Of a stretch of DNA of 64,000 nt, positions 9,087 through 16,118 are shown in pieces. The notes beneath the pieces were generated by a model. It did no database searches, was not told the origin of the DNA, and worked only from the letters and a program-made list of their open reading frames with translations. The stretch's first letter is position 1; each line of letters begins with the position of its first letter. A program made the position numbers and the translations under genes. The DNA comes from Burkholderia vietnamiensis LMG 10929 (lineage in GTDB: Bacteria; Pseudomonadota; Gammaproteobacteria; Burkholderiales; Burkholderiaceae): assembly GCF_000959445.1 (NCBI RefSeq), contig NZ_CP009630.1, forward strand, positions 1,116,001 through 1,180,000, read 5' to 3'.

Positions 9087-10792
9087 GCGGACAGCCCTGC
9101 CGCTTCGGCGTGTTCGACGCCGGCGCCCGCCCATTCGACATCGACGACGCGCACCGGGATGCCGTGCGCCACGCAGTACGCGAGCCAGCGCGTCTGGTTG
9201 TCCTGCAGCCGGTCGCCGGGGCCCTTCACCTCGATCAGCTCGTAGCGCCGCTCGCCGGGCCAGAAGCGGACCAGATCGGGCAGCCCCGAGCGATTGCTGC
9301 GGATATCCGCGAGCAGGCGCGTGAACCACAGCCGCAAATGCTCGGGCGGCAAGCACGCAAGCGCGTCGTCGAGCAGTTCGTCGGTCAGCACGCCCCAGAA
9401 CACGAACGGCGACTGCAGCCCCGTCTTGGTCGCATAGTGCCGACGGATCGTGTCCTGGTATGCGCCCGAGTCGAGCTGCGCGAAACAGGCGGCGAACGCG
9501 TCCGCGCGGCGCACCGCGAAATCGGGCGCGTGCAGGTCGGCCGGGCCGCGCTGGAACGGATGGAAGAAGGCGCCGGGCACGGCCGCGAACACGGGCTCCC
9601 AGCACAGCAGTCCGAACAGCGAATTGATCAGCGTGTTCTCGACGTAATGGACCGGCGCGCCCGGCTGCGCAAGATGGTCGCGCACCGCGTATTCGACGCT
9701 GACGGACGCGTCCGGGCGCGCCAGCACGAGCGTCTCGCGCGACACGGCCGGCGCGCTGCGCGCGCGTTCGACCGGCTGCCCCAGACGGCGCTGCAAGCGC
9801 GGCAGCATCCGCTCGACCCGCTGGCGTTCCTCGTCGCTTTCGAAGCGCTCGCGCGCGTCGAGCGCGAGCGCGAGTGCATCGGCGATGCGTTCGCAGCGTT
9901 CCAGCACGCGAATGCGCCGATGCCGGCTGCCCGGCCACGCGCTGCGCGCATACGCGTCGAGCGCGGCGTCCCAGTCGGCGCGGCGCTCGCAGGTCTGGCC
10001 GAGCGTGAACAGGAGTTTTGCGCGGCGCGTCGCGAGCCACGGCTGCGCGCATTCGACCACGTCGATCGCGTCGAGCAGCTCGTCGAACGGCAGCTCGTCC
10101 GGCCAGGCGTCGAGCGCCGCGCGGCACGCGTGCAGCGCGAGATACGCATCGACGTCGGCACGCTGCTGGAACGCGCGCGACGACGGCGCGAACGGCACGC
10201 TTTCGTACTGGAACACGCCGAGATCGGCGAGCACGAACTCGGTCCAGTCCTGATGAAGATTGCCGAAGAACATCAGCCGCAGCCGTTCGCACAGCGCGCC
10301 GACCGTCACCCGCAGCACGCGATCGTCGGCCTGGGCGCACCATGCGTCGAGCGGTTGCGCGACGTCGCCGTAAGCCGGGCGCAGGCGTTCGAGCCATTCC
10401 GGCTTGCGCTCGCCCGCATGCGCACCGAGCGACGGAAACATCTTCAGCAGATCGGCGCGCGTCGACAACGCGAACAGCGCGTCGAGCGTAAGCGCGGGCG
10501 CCGGATCGACCCAGCCGAGCGCGGCGAGCGGCGCGGCCGCGCCGAGCGGGCAGCCGATCTCGTCATACGCGAGCTTGCTCGCGCGGAAGTCCGAGCCGTT
10601 GCGCATCAGCATCCGCACGAGCAATGCGCGCGATGCCTGCGGCAGCCGCGCGAACTCGGCGACGAACGCGCGCTCGGCGGCGTCGAGCAGGTCGTCGTAG
10701 CGCTCGCCGAGCCACGCGAGCGCACGTTCGAAGTTGGTCAGGTAGTAAAACGCCGGAGGCGGCGGCGATGCAGGCGTCACGGGATCGATCAC
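9083..10792 (-). CDS. FAN1-like VRR-NUC structure-specific nuclease
   Basis: A 569-residue protein resembling Pseudomonas FAN1, which cuts 5' flaps and helps unhook interstrand crosslinks. The N-terminus FYYLTNFERALAWL and C-terminal VRR-NUC core are recognisable; catalytic residues are Asp506 in PDLVRF, then Glu521 and Lys523 in LIEVKG. The middle third is alpha-helical and TPR-like. The start is GTG 10792, directly overlapped by a LexA-type operator, with no ribosome binding site, so the transcript may be leaderless. It heads an operon with the nuclease-helicase. Confidence 0.88.
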   Translation of the reverse strand: MIDPVTPASPPPPAFYYLTNFERALAWLGERYDDLLDAAERAFVAEFARLPQASRALLVRMLMRNGSDFRASKLAYDEIGCPLGAAAPLAALGWVDPAPALTLDALFALSTRADLLKMFPSLGAHAGERKPEWLERLRPAYGDVAQPLDAWCAQADDRVLRVTVGALCERLRLMFFGNLHQDWTEFVLADLGVFQYESVPFAPSSRAFQQRADVDAYLALHACRAALDAWPDELPFDELLDAIDVVECAQPWLATRRAKLLFTLGQTCERRADWDAALDAYARSAWPGSRHRRIRVLERCERIADALALALDARERFESDEERQRVERMLPRLQRRLGQPVERARSAPAVSRETLVLARPDASVSVEYAVRDHLAQPGAPVHYVENTLINSLFGLLCWEPVFAAVPGAFFHPFQRGPADLHAPDFAVRRADAFAACFAQLDSGAYQDTIRRHYATKTGLQSPFVFWGVLTDELLDDALACLPPEHLRLWFTRLLADIRSNRSGLPDLVRFWPGERRYELIEVKGPGDRLQDNQTRWLAYCVAHGIPVRVVDVEWAGAGVEHAEAAGLSA

Positions 10793-10807
10793 TGTACGTT
10801 TGTACAG
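10792..10807 (-). promoter_or_regulatory. LexA (SOS) box of the FAN1-like/helicase operon
   Basis: The 16 bases CTGTACGTTTGTACAG fit the LexA consensus CTGT-N8-ACAG exactly and form a perfect 6-bp dyad around GTTT. The box abuts the GTG start of the nuclease gene, where bound LexA would block transcription. It supports DNA-damage induction of both repair genes. Confidence 0.75.
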
Positions 10808-10888
10808 GTCGGAATCATATCACCGTGACGCCGGATGCCACAGGCGCGCGCGGGTGCGTCATCTGCGCGCCGCGGCGTGCCGAGGCAA

Positions 10889-11767
10889 TCAGAACTGGTA
10901 GTTGACCGACATGTCGAACACGCCGTTGGTCGACTGCTGTGTGATCGGGCTGCGTCTTGCGCGCCCGACCAGCTGCTCGATCGCGCCGTCCATCGTCACG
11001 AACCAGTTCTTGTTGACGAACCAGACCATCGTCACGCCGGCGCCGAACGACTTCATCCCCGCGCCCGACGAATAGGCCGGCAGCCCCGAACGCGCGGCTG
11101 CGCCCTGGTTCACGCCGAACCAGCTGTTCATGTAGCGCGAATCGGCGAACGATACGGTGGGCCCGGCAAACCAGAAGAAATGCTCGTTGCTGCCCGGCAT
11201 CGGCATGTACGCGGAGAAATCGCCGACCCAGCCGTTCGAGCCGCCGATGCTGCGCCGCACGTCGGCGCGCAGCACGAGCGGGAAGTCCTTCGAGATCACG
11301 TAGTCGGCGGCCAGCTTCATCACCGGCGCCGCGTTGATGTTGTCGAGGCCGTTCAGATGGCCGAGGTCGTCGGCCGAGCGGCGCCCGAGGTCATAACCGA
11401 CCGACATGCTCACGCGCCAGTTCGGCCCGCGCAGCACGTTCGCGCCGAGCCCCTCGCCCGTCGACAGGAAGAACAGGTCGCGATAGCGGATGTCGACGTT
11501 CGGGCCGCCCATCACCCGATAGCGATCGGAGCCCTCATAGCGCGGCTGCAGCGTCATCGCGGCGCCGACGCTCACCTGCCACGTCGGGATCGTGGGGCTG
11601 AAGATCTTCCGCAGCGGAACGCCCGCCGAATATTGCCATTCGCCGAGCGGCGAAGGCGTCTGGGCCGCCGCGTCGCGCGCGCCGACCGCGGTCAGCGCAG
11701 TGAAGGCGGACAGGCCGAACACCAGCCGGCGCATGCCGGGTGACAGCAACGGGCGGGCAACGGTCAT
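10889..11767 (-). CDS. MipA/OmpV-family outer membrane protein
   Basis: A 292-residue predicted outer-membrane beta-barrel; relatives act as MltA-interacting scaffolds or as cation- or antibiotic-responsive outer-membrane proteins. The ATG at 11767 has GGAG nine bases upstream and leads into a signal peptide (MRRLVFGLSAFTALTAVGA region, cleavage near AAAQ). The mature part alternates aromatic and polar residues and ends in Tyr-Gln-Phe, as barrel proteins do. A longer frame to 11809 exists but lacks support. Confidence 0.82.
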   Translation of the reverse strand: MTVARPLLSPGMRRLVFGLSAFTALTAVGARDAAAQTPSPLGEWQYSAGVPLRKIFSPTIPTWQVSVGAAMTLQPRYEGSDRYRVMGGPNVDIRYRDLFFLSTGEGLGANVLRGPNWRVSMSVGYDLGRRSADDLGHLNGLDNINAAPVMKLAADYVISKDFPLVLRADVRRSIGGSNGWVGDFSAYMPMPGSNEHFFWFAGPTVSFADSRYMNSWFGVNQGAAARSGLPAYSSGAGMKSFGAGVTMVWFVNKNWFVTMDGAIEQLVGRARRSPITQQSTNGVFDMSVNYQF

Positions 11768-11924
11768 CGGGGCAATCTCCGTCGGGTATGCGTATCGAAC
11801 TCGAATCAAGATGAACTCTGATCAAAGCGCGTCGCGCGCTGCCGGCCAAGGCCGCCGGCAGCGGGCCGTGCGAACGTAGCGTGCGCTTAACAGCAAATAT
11901 CCTACGCGACGCGCGCAAAGTCGC

Positions 11925-11951
11925 AAAGCGCCCGTTGAGCCGGGGCGCTTT
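11925..11951 (-). terminator. Rho-independent terminator candidate of the 103-residue gene
   Basis: AAAGCGCCC (11925-11933) pairs with GGGCGCTTT (11943-11951) around a 9-base loop, about 40 bases past the stop of the minus-strand gene ending at 11989. The stem itself ends in TTT on the minus strand. Confidence 0.5.
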
Positions 11952-11988
11952 GCCGGGATCCGGCGCAAGCCGGGGCTGAATGGCTGAA

Positions 11989-12300
11989 TCAGAAACGCTC
12001 GACGTGATAGTCGCCGGCGAGCGCGGCCGTGCTGCGCGTGGACATCATGCGCGAGAAGCCGTCGGCGAGCCGGCCGAGCGCGAGCTGCTTCTGGCTGGCG
12101 TCCCAGTGCGTATACGTGTCGTAAGCCGACTCGTCGAACGACACCGTGACGGCAGCCGGCCGGCCGCTTGCGCGAAAGCCGATCTGCAGCACACCGCCCG
12201 GCAGTTCCTCGATGTGATAGCGCAACGAACGCGACTCGAAATAGCGGCCCAGCACCTGGGCGATCGCGCGCTTGTCCGGCGATTGCACGTGAATGTCCAT
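11989..12300 (-). CDS. Conserved hypothetical small protein (103 aa)
   Basis: Not recognised as a named family. The ATG at 12300 has a strong AGGAGG six to seven bases upstream. The protein is soluble, without signal peptide or membrane segment, and is mixed alpha/beta in appearance: an N-terminal helix (DKRAIAQVLGRYFESRSL), then alternating strands. It sits in a stress-gene neighbourhood with its own terminator. Confidence 0.7.
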   Translation of the reverse strand: MDIHVQSPDKRAIAQVLGRYFESRSLRYHIEELPGGVLQIGFRASGRPAAVTVSFDESAYDTYTHWDASQKQLALGRLADGFSRMMSTRSTAALAGDYHVERF

Positions 12301-12313
12301 GATGGTCCTCCTC

Positions 12314-12509
12314 TCAGTGAGCGCGCGGCCGGCTGCGGTGCGCCGCCCCCGCCCGGCATCCGTACCGGCGGCGGCCGCGACGGCGGGTCGCCTTGCGGCG
12401 GGCCGGCCGGCACGGGCGGGTCCACCGGATCGTCGTGCTCCGGCAGCGCCGGATCGGGATCGAGGTCGGGCGTGGGTTCCGGACGGTGCAGCAAGGATCG
12501 GCTGTTCAT
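12314..12509 (-). CDS. Candidate small proline-rich protein, possibly frameshifted at its end
   Basis: From an ATG at 12509, with AGGAG four bases upstream, a frame rich in Pro, Asp and Gly (RPEPTPDLDPDPALPEHDDP and on) runs towards the 103-residue gene. The natural stop seems to be the TGA at 12316-12314, but that is one base out of frame, so as written the frame runs on to 12045 inside the next gene. Either a one-base indel has occurred or the ORF is not real. Confidence 0.3.
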
Positions 12510-13323
12510 GTGGCTCCTGCGCGGCGGGTCGCGCGTGTCGATTGGCGCGGCGAGCGTGCGCAAACAGCGTGCCTGCTGGGCCTTGGTGGTCGTGTTTTTT
12601 GCGGCGGGCGATGCGGGCGGCGCGAGGTGGTATCGGTTGGTGAGCCGCTGCGGCGGGTTGCTGCGGAGCGCAGGGCTTGCGACGTGGGCCGTGCGCTGCG
12701 CGCGTTCGCGGCGACAAGCGATGAGCGCGCGCAGCGCGGCTTCGCGCAGAAGGTGCCGTCCCACGCAGCGCTCGTACGTTCCATTGAACTCGATAGATGC
12801 GCGGGGCGAGCTTCCTTGCGTCGAAACGCTCGCGCCACGTGCAGAAATCACCGCGTACCGTCGCCTCGCAGCGGCTTATTCGTCGGCGTTTTCCTTTCTT
12901 TGTCCCTTGGCGGATCGCGATGTATTGCCGCGTCCGCATGCGTGACGTCGCGACAAGCGACATCCCGCGCGCCGTATACAGGTACGGTCGTTGCGCCCTT
13001 CGATCCCGGAGGCTCGATCACTCGGGCTGGCGGCCGCGATGCCGTGTCAGCGGCCGCCGCTCCTTTCCGTCGCCGCATCAGCGTGTTGCGACGGCCGTGC
13101 CGGGAAGTCCATATCGACGAACCGATCGATGCAGGGCTCCCTGACAGCGCCCAACCCGCCCTCGGCGGCGCGAGCGCGATCGACGCCGCGACACCCTTCC
13201 GGCTCCGCGCGAACCACGCGCGCCGGGTGTCCTGACACCGCCGCCGCGATCACGGCTGACGGCGGCACCCGGCCCAGGCTGCGCGGCCACGCTGCGCCGG
13301 GCCGGACCGACCGGAGCAGACAG
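12510..13323. other. Long gap without a supported gene
   Basis: About 810 bases with only overlapping chance frames. It separates minus-strand genes from a plus-strand set and so must hold the promoter of the small membrane peptide gene at 13324. I see no FNR box, tRNA or strong terminator. Confidence 0.4.
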
Positions 13324-13443
13324 ATGAAACGCATGGAACGTGCATGGAACGAGGTCAGCGGCGCCGCGGGCGTCGCGGCGCTCGCGGCCGTCGAGAGCGC
13401 GCTGGTGTTCGCCATCGTCGTGATGACGGGCGTCGGACACTGA
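13324..13443 (+). CDS. Small single-span membrane peptide (39 aa)
   Basis: An ATG with GGAG seven bases upstream opens a 39-codon frame. It has a short charged N-terminus (MKRMERAWNEVS) and one hydrophobic segment (AAGVAALAAVESALVFAIVV) with an embedded glutamate, then stops at 13441. Such peptides often modulate a membrane complex. It lies 160 bases before the CBS-domain gene. The function is unknown; the start signal and membrane profile are the support. Confidence 0.5.
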   Translation: MKRMERAWNEVSGAAGVAALAAVESALVFAIVVMTGVGH

Positions 13444-13602
13444 CGCACTGCTCGTCGAGCCGGCCGCGGCGGAAGCCGTGGAAGATGTACAAGCGCGCTG
13501 GCAAATTTGTCGCACCGCGCGACCCGTTCGCCGGCCGCGAGTGAACCGCGCGCGGCACGCATCCTGCTCCGCGCTCGTCTTGCTCTGAAAAAGGAGGCGT
13601 CC

Positions 13603-14034
13603 ATGTATCGCGTCAACGAGATCATGTCGCGCGACGTCGTCTGCGTCGCGCCGAACGACACGATCCGCCATGCGGCCGAACTGATGCAGCGCTTCGACAT
13701 CGGCGTGCTGCCCGTATGCGAAGGCGGCGAACTGGTCGCGATCGTGACCGACCGCGACCTCGCCATACGCGCGCTGTCGCATGGCCATTCGCCCGACACG
13801 CCGGTGAAGGCCGTCGCGTCGGCGCCGGTGCAATGGTGCATCGAGGACGACGGCGTCGGCGACGTCCAGCAGCGCATGGCCGACGTGCAGTTGCACCGGA
13901 TGCCGGTCCTCGACGGCCAGCGCCGCGTGGTCGGCATCGTGTCGCTCGGCGACATCGCGACGCGCGCCGGCGGCCCGGCGCGCGACGAGCTGGCCAACAC
14001 GCTCGAGGACGTGTCGCTGCCGCGCCGGCGCTGA
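13603..14034 (+). CDS. CBS-domain pair protein
   Basis: A 143-residue cytoplasmic protein made of two CBS motifs (about 8-60 and 73-125) which together form a Bateman module for adenosyl ligands such as AMP, ATP or NADH. Repeated phrases are IVTDRDLAIRAL and IVSLGDIA. The ATG at 13603 has AAGGAGG six bases upstream. Stand-alone CBS pairs in stress clusters are thought to sense energy state. It is followed by a PRC-barrel gene after about 50 bases and probably shares its transcript. Confidence 0.88.
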   Translation: MYRVNEIMSRDVVCVAPNDTIRHAAELMQRFDIGVLPVCEGGELVAIVTDRDLAIRALSHGHSPDTPVKAVASAPVQWCIEDDGVGDVQQRMADVQLHRMPVLDGQRRVVGIVSLGDIATRAGGPARDELANTLEDVSLPRRR

Positions 14035-14081
14035 TGGCGGCTACCCAGGCACCCCCTATCGTTTCGACCAGGAGAACAGCG

Positions 14082-14588
14082 ATGACAACCGACCGGGCGC
14101 CACGCGCGCATGCAGGGATCGTCGGCGATGACGGCCGCTCGACGGGCGGGCCGGGGCCGGACGTGATGGCCGCCGGCACGCTGCAAGACGATCGCGTGCT
14201 GACGATCGACGGCGACGACATCGGCAAGGTCACGCACATCATGCTCGATGTGCGCGCCGGCCGGATCGCGTATGCGGTCGTGTCGTCGGGCGGCTTTCTC
14301 GGCATCGGCGACAAGCTGCTCGCGCTGCCGTGGAACGTGCTGACGCTCGATGCGGCGCGTCGCTGCTTCGTGTTGCCGGTGCCGACCGAGCGCGTACGCG
14401 AGGCGCCGGGCTTCGACAAGGATCGCTGGCCCGCGATGGCCGATCCGGCGTGGGCCGAGGCGCTGCATGCGTACTACGGCGCGTCGCCCTACTGGCTGAT
14501 CGAGGAAGGCGAAACGGCGCTCGATTCGCCGCCTTACGAGGCGTCGCCCGGCGGCCCGGAGAATGACGCGACGACCGGGCGGCAATGA
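14082..14588 (+). CDS. PRC-barrel domain protein
   Basis: A 168-residue soluble protein with one PRC-barrel (about 30-110), recognised by GDDIGKVTHIMLDVRAGRI and FLGIGDKLLALPW. PRC-barrels occur in RNA-processing factors and photosynthetic reaction centres; stand-alone forms are often induced by stress. The C-terminal third (WAEALHAYYGASPYW) is a separate small element. GGAGA lies seven bases before the ATG. Co-directional with the CBS gene. Confidence 0.85.
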   Translation: MTTDRAPRAHAGIVGDDGRSTGGPGPDVMAAGTLQDDRVLTIDGDDIGKVTHIMLDVRAGRIAYAVVSSGGFLGIGDKLLALPWNVLTLDAARRCFVLPVPTERVREAPGFDKDRWPAMADPAWAEALHAYYGASPYWLIEEGETALDSPPYEASPGGPENDATTGRQ

Positions 14589-14603
14589 GATGGAGATGGC
14601 GGC

Positions 14604-15245
14604 CTAACGCGCCGCAACGGACCGTGCAAGCTCGCGCGCCGCGCGAAGGTGTTCGTTGAGGGTGGGCAGCGCATCGGCCGCGAACGCGCGAAGCTGCGCG
14701 TCGCGGCCGTCGCGACGTTCGGCTTCGTAGAGCTTCACCGCCGCCTCCTGCGCCGTCGGCCCGGCGACCGACAGGTAGCCTTTGTCGAACGCCACGCCAG
14801 TTTCGGTGCGCAGCGCAGTGAGCGCCGGGTCGACCAGCATGCGCGTCTGCACGGGCACGCCTTTACGTGCGCCGAGCCGGCGCAGTTCGGCCGTCATGCG
14901 GCCGTAGTCGTCGACGATTCTGCGCGCGAACGCTTTCAATTGCGGATTCGACGAGCGCTCGAGCGCGAGCTGGCTCGCCTGCACCGCGGTCGTGCCGACG
15001 ATGCCGGCCTTGTCGACGAACTCCGCATCGAAACCGGTGGGCCGTCGTGTCATGTCCGCCTCGTCGGGCGTCTCGCCCGGGCGCACGACGCCAGGGGCAA
15101 CGCGCACCGAGGATGCCGGGGGCGGCTGCGGGAGCGCCGAGGTGGCGGCCAGTGCCAGCGCCGTCGGTATCGACAGCAGCAGCGGGATGCGAGGGGACGC
15201 CCTGCGGTGGCCTCTGTTGCCGTGATGGTTCGTGCTCGTCTTCAT
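14604..15245 (-). CDS. DUF4142 periplasmic ferritin-like helical protein
   Basis: A 213-residue exported protein. The ATG at 15245 follows CGGAGA and leads into a basic region and hydrophobic segment (IPLLLSIPTALALAATSALP). The mature part is the DUF4142 four-helix domain: FVDKAGIVGTTAVQASQLAL, then LKAFARRIVDDY and the final LNEHLRAARELA. The function of the family is not established; members occur in stress clusters of proteobacteria. It converges with the PRC-barrel gene, 15 bases away. Confidence 0.85.
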   Translation of the reverse strand: MKTSTNHHGNRGHRRASPRIPLLLSIPTALALAATSALPQPPPASSVRVAPGVVRPGETPDEADMTRRPTGFDAEFVDKAGIVGTTAVQASQLALERSSNPQLKAFARRIVDDYGRMTAELRRLGARKGVPVQTRMLVDPALTALRTETGVAFDKGYLSVAGPTAQEAAVKLYEAERRDGRDAQLRAFAADALPTLNEHLRAARELARSVAAR

Positions 15246-15365
15246 CGGCGTCTCCGTATTCGTCGGTCGATCGGCGCGCGAAAATCGCGACGGCTGCGGG
15301 CGTATGCGTCGCGGCGGCGCAGCGCACATTCCGAACACTTGCAACCGTCAGACGCGCTCGTCCGT

Positions 15366-15671
15366 CGTGCTACTTTCAGCGCACCGTCGACGCGTCTGTC
15401 GCACACGCCCTCCGTGTCACGCACGATGTAAAGCGCGCCGTGACGTGCTGCCGCATCACCACGCTGGTGCAGCGTGCTACTCCCCAGCGTACGTTCAGCG
15501 GCTCGTGCACCCCCGCCGGCCCGCCTGTCGCATTTACGACGCGAAACGCCGCCGCACGTTGCCGCTGCGTGTCGACTCGCCTACGCGCTCGGGGCGCGTC
15601 ACTTCCAATGCATCTTTAGCCGTTCCAGCACCCACGCCGCGCCGTCAACTCGACCACCCCGCTGCGTCGCG
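15366..15671 (-). pseudogene. Chain of three decayed BON-gene tail copies
   Basis: Downstream of the BON gene three stretches resemble its 3' end on the minus strand. Starts are near 15371, 15478 and 15600. Translated, they give IVRDTEGVCDRR..ALKV, VVNATGGPAGVHEPLNV and VDGAAWVLERLKMHWK-stop, against the intact VVRDVSGVSGVQDRLKV. At DNA level the copy at 15478 also matches further upstream (CGACGCGAAACGCCGCCGCA against CGACGCGGATCGCCGCCGCA). Spacing is 107, about 120 and about 75 bases. It reads as old tandem duplication followed by decay. Confidence 0.5.
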
Positions 15672-16082
15672 CTACTTCCGGCCCACCTTCAGCCGATCCT
15701 GCACACCGCTCACGCCGCTGACGTCACGCACGACGCGGATCGCCGCCGCATGCTGCGGCTCGTCCGGCACGCTGCCCGTCAACTCGGCCACGCGGCCGTG
15801 GACCTGGACATCGATGTCGTCGGACGCGAGGCCGCGCTCGGCCACGAGCGCCGCGCGGATACGCGATGCGAGCGTCGCATCGCGCAGCTGGCCGCCCACC
15901 GCCGATGCTTCGCTCGCGAGCTTGTGCCCCACGCTTTCGTCGGCCGCTGCCGGGCGCGGCGTCGCGACGCACGCGCAGGACAGCAGCAACGCGCCGATGA
16001 TCTGCGCGGCCGGCCGCATCCGCCTGCGATGCGCCGGCCGGCCGCCGATGCCGTCGCGTTGCGTGTAATTCGATCGCTTCAT
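15672..16082 (-). CDS. BON-domain periplasmic protein
   Basis: A 136-residue exported protein, related in domain to OsmY and the BON parts of other envelope proteins that bind phospholipid surfaces under osmotic or envelope stress. The N-terminus is long and basic (to about residue 25), then AAQIIGALLLSCACVATPRPAAA acts as a signal; a lipobox-like LLSCAC makes a lipoprotein possible. The BON domain (about 65-134) ends in VQDRLKVGRK. GAGGAG precedes the ATG. Three decayed copies of its 3' end follow it. Confidence 0.82.
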   Translation of the reverse strand: MKRSNYTQRDGIGGRPAHRRRMRPAAQIIGALLLSCACVATPRPAAADESVGHKLASEASAVGGQLRDATLASRIRAALVAERGLASDDIDVQVHGRVAELTGSVPDEPQHAAAIRVVRDVSGVSGVQDRLKVGRK

Positions 16083-16118
16083 CGTCCGCTCCTCGGGATA
16101 GGCGCATGCAACCGCAAT

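Noticed and set aside
6777..10397. A single 1206-codon open frame covering the helicase and part of the nuclease gene
   Set aside because: The part before 9086 is an Arg/Ala-rich shadow of the nuclease gene in another frame. The helicase begins at the ATG that overlaps the nuclease stop.
11811..11824. FNR box upstream of the MipA gene (TGAAC-TCTG-ATCAA)
   Set aside because: The left half-site is poor and no symmetry supports it.
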